Source of the DNA: CALABS01 sp050260775
GTDB taxonomy: Bacteria > Pseudomonadota > Alphaproteobacteria > Rhodospirillales > Magnetospirillaceae
Length of the DNA: 64,000 bases
Reading direction: 5' to 3'
Assembly: GCA_050260775.1 (NCBI GenBank)
Contig: JBLNCP010000022.1
Location: forward strand, 205,640-269,639
The translations under genes were made by a program, and so were the position numbers. The first letter of the stretch is position 1. The number at the start of each line of letters is the position of its first letter. The notes beneath the pieces are model-generated. The model had not been told where the DNA came from and made no database searches. It saw only the letters and a program-made list of their open reading frames with translations. Shown here piece by piece: positions 63,504-64,000 of the stretch.

Positions 63504-63998
63504 CTAGGCGGTGGGAACCGGAACGGGGTCGAGATAGGCTCCGCGCAGATAGATCAGCGGCGAGCCACCCTCCTGGGAGCGCAGGCGCTCGACCTCACCG
63601 ATCATGATCACGTGGTCGCCGCCTTCGATGGCGTTGACCAGCCGGCACTCGAGATTGGCGACGCATCCGGACAGCAGCGGAACGCCGGCCAGCCCGGGCT
63701 CGAAGGCCACCCCCGCCCACTTGTCCTCGGCCCGGCTGGCGAACCGGATCGACAGGTCGCGCTGGTTTTCGGCCAGGATGTTCACCGTGAAATGACCGTA
63801 CCGCCGATAGGAATCCAGGCTGCCGGTCTTCGACCCCAGGCAGAACAGCACCAGCGGCGGCTCCAACGAGAGGGACGAAAACGCGCTGACGGTGACGCCG
63901 GCCGGCGCCTTGGTCTCGGGATTGAGGGTCGTCACCACGGTCACACCGGTGGCAAAACACCCCAAGGCCTTACGGAAGGAACGCTGGTCGACGGTCAT
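63504..63998 (-). CDS. Flavin reductase-domain protein
   Basis: The 164-aa FMN-binding split-barrel protein (Flavin_Reduct) has FRKALGCFATGVTVVTTLNPE near the start, VTVSAFSSLSLEPPLVLFCLG, FTVNILAENQRDLSIRFAS and GDHVIMIGEVE, all typical of the HpaC/DIM6 family. Members supply reduced flavin to two-component monooxygenases. No partner oxygenase is in the window, but the gene reaches the window edge, where it is complete. It is convergent with the threonine dehydratase gene. Confidence 0.9.
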   Translation of the reverse strand: MTVDQRSFRKALGCFATGVTVVTTLNPETKAPAGVTVSAFSSLSLEPPLVLFCLGSKTGSLDSYRRYGHFTVNILAENQRDLSIRFASRAEDKWAGVAFEPGLAGVPLLSGCVANLECRLVNAIEGGDHVIMIGEVERLRSQEGGSPLIYLRGAYLDPVPVPTA

Positions 63999-64000
63999 TG

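Overview
The window is a gene-dense, GC-rich stretch of a bacterial chromosome. Gene content and order point to an alphaproteobacterium, most likely Rhodospirillales and Magnetospirillum-like. The evidence is the dusB(nifR3)-ntrB-ntrC-ntrY-ntrX-trkA-...-hfq-hflX order, the fused ispDF, the glyA-nrdR-ribD-ribE-ribBA-ribH-nusB-thiL order, the DUF177-rpmF-plsX-fabH-ihfA-merR order, a Ros/MucR regulator, a CBP3-type ubiquinol-cytochrome c chaperone and a zinc-cysteine-free HemB. The genus is an inference. I see no IS element, prophage, CRISPR array, toxin-antitoxin pair or defence island. The window is almost entirely core genome with a few lineage-specific genes.

Layout. 1-5602 (+): the 3' end of a D,D-carboxypeptidase gene, then tmk-holB-metG-tatD and a PhnP-like metallo-hydrolase, largely with stop/start overlaps. 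5729-7481: a Crp/Fnr-family regulator and an FMN reductase on minus, divergent from a c'/c556-type cytochrome across a near-perfect 20-bp palindrome. 7546-9757 (+): mazG, a lipoprotein and an SDR. 9774-12114 (-): hfq-hflX-inositol-phosphatase-like. 12199-22324 (-): dusB, two NtrBC/NtrYX two-component pairs, trkA, a class IV aminotransferase and a HAD hydrolase. 22405-26104: a CcsA-like membrane protein (-), ispDF (+), cutA and a GT-B glycosyltransferase (-). 26185-31043: a small protein, tRNA-Pro(GGG), and the merR-ihfA-fabH-plsX-rpmF-DUF177-CBP3 cluster (-). 31177-33807: bamE (+) and a proton pyrophosphatase (-) sharing a bidirectional terminator. 34041-41613 (-): a FliL-like protein, thiL, nusB, riboflavin genes, nrdR, glyA and rpiB. 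41954-46765: mucR, an AhpD-like protein, an HIBYL-CoA hydrolase with a coupled small protein, metY and hemB. 46954-50663: exported pentapeptide protein, GH17-like membrane enzyme, a small membrane protein, an SprA-related protein and a LEA14-like lipoprotein. 50660-57385 (-): dnaE, a tandem HD/HD-GYP protein, lolD and lolC/E. 57472-63998: an exported coiled-coil protein, a candidate structured RNA, tag, methylmalonyl-CoA epimerase, a penicillin-acylase-family amidase coupled to threonine dehydratase, and a flavin reductase.

Most genes serve replication, translation, cofactor and lipid synthesis, envelope assembly and nitrogen regulation. The items most worth a second look are the candidate structured RNA with a strong intrinsic terminator and no coding gene (about 58450-58665), the palindrome between the Crp/Fnr gene and the cytochrome gene (6969-6988), and several proteins whose canonical metal or activator residues are missing: the GTP cyclohydrolase II half of RibBA, the MucR zinc finger, the NtrX GAFTGA loop and the SprA-like HExxH.
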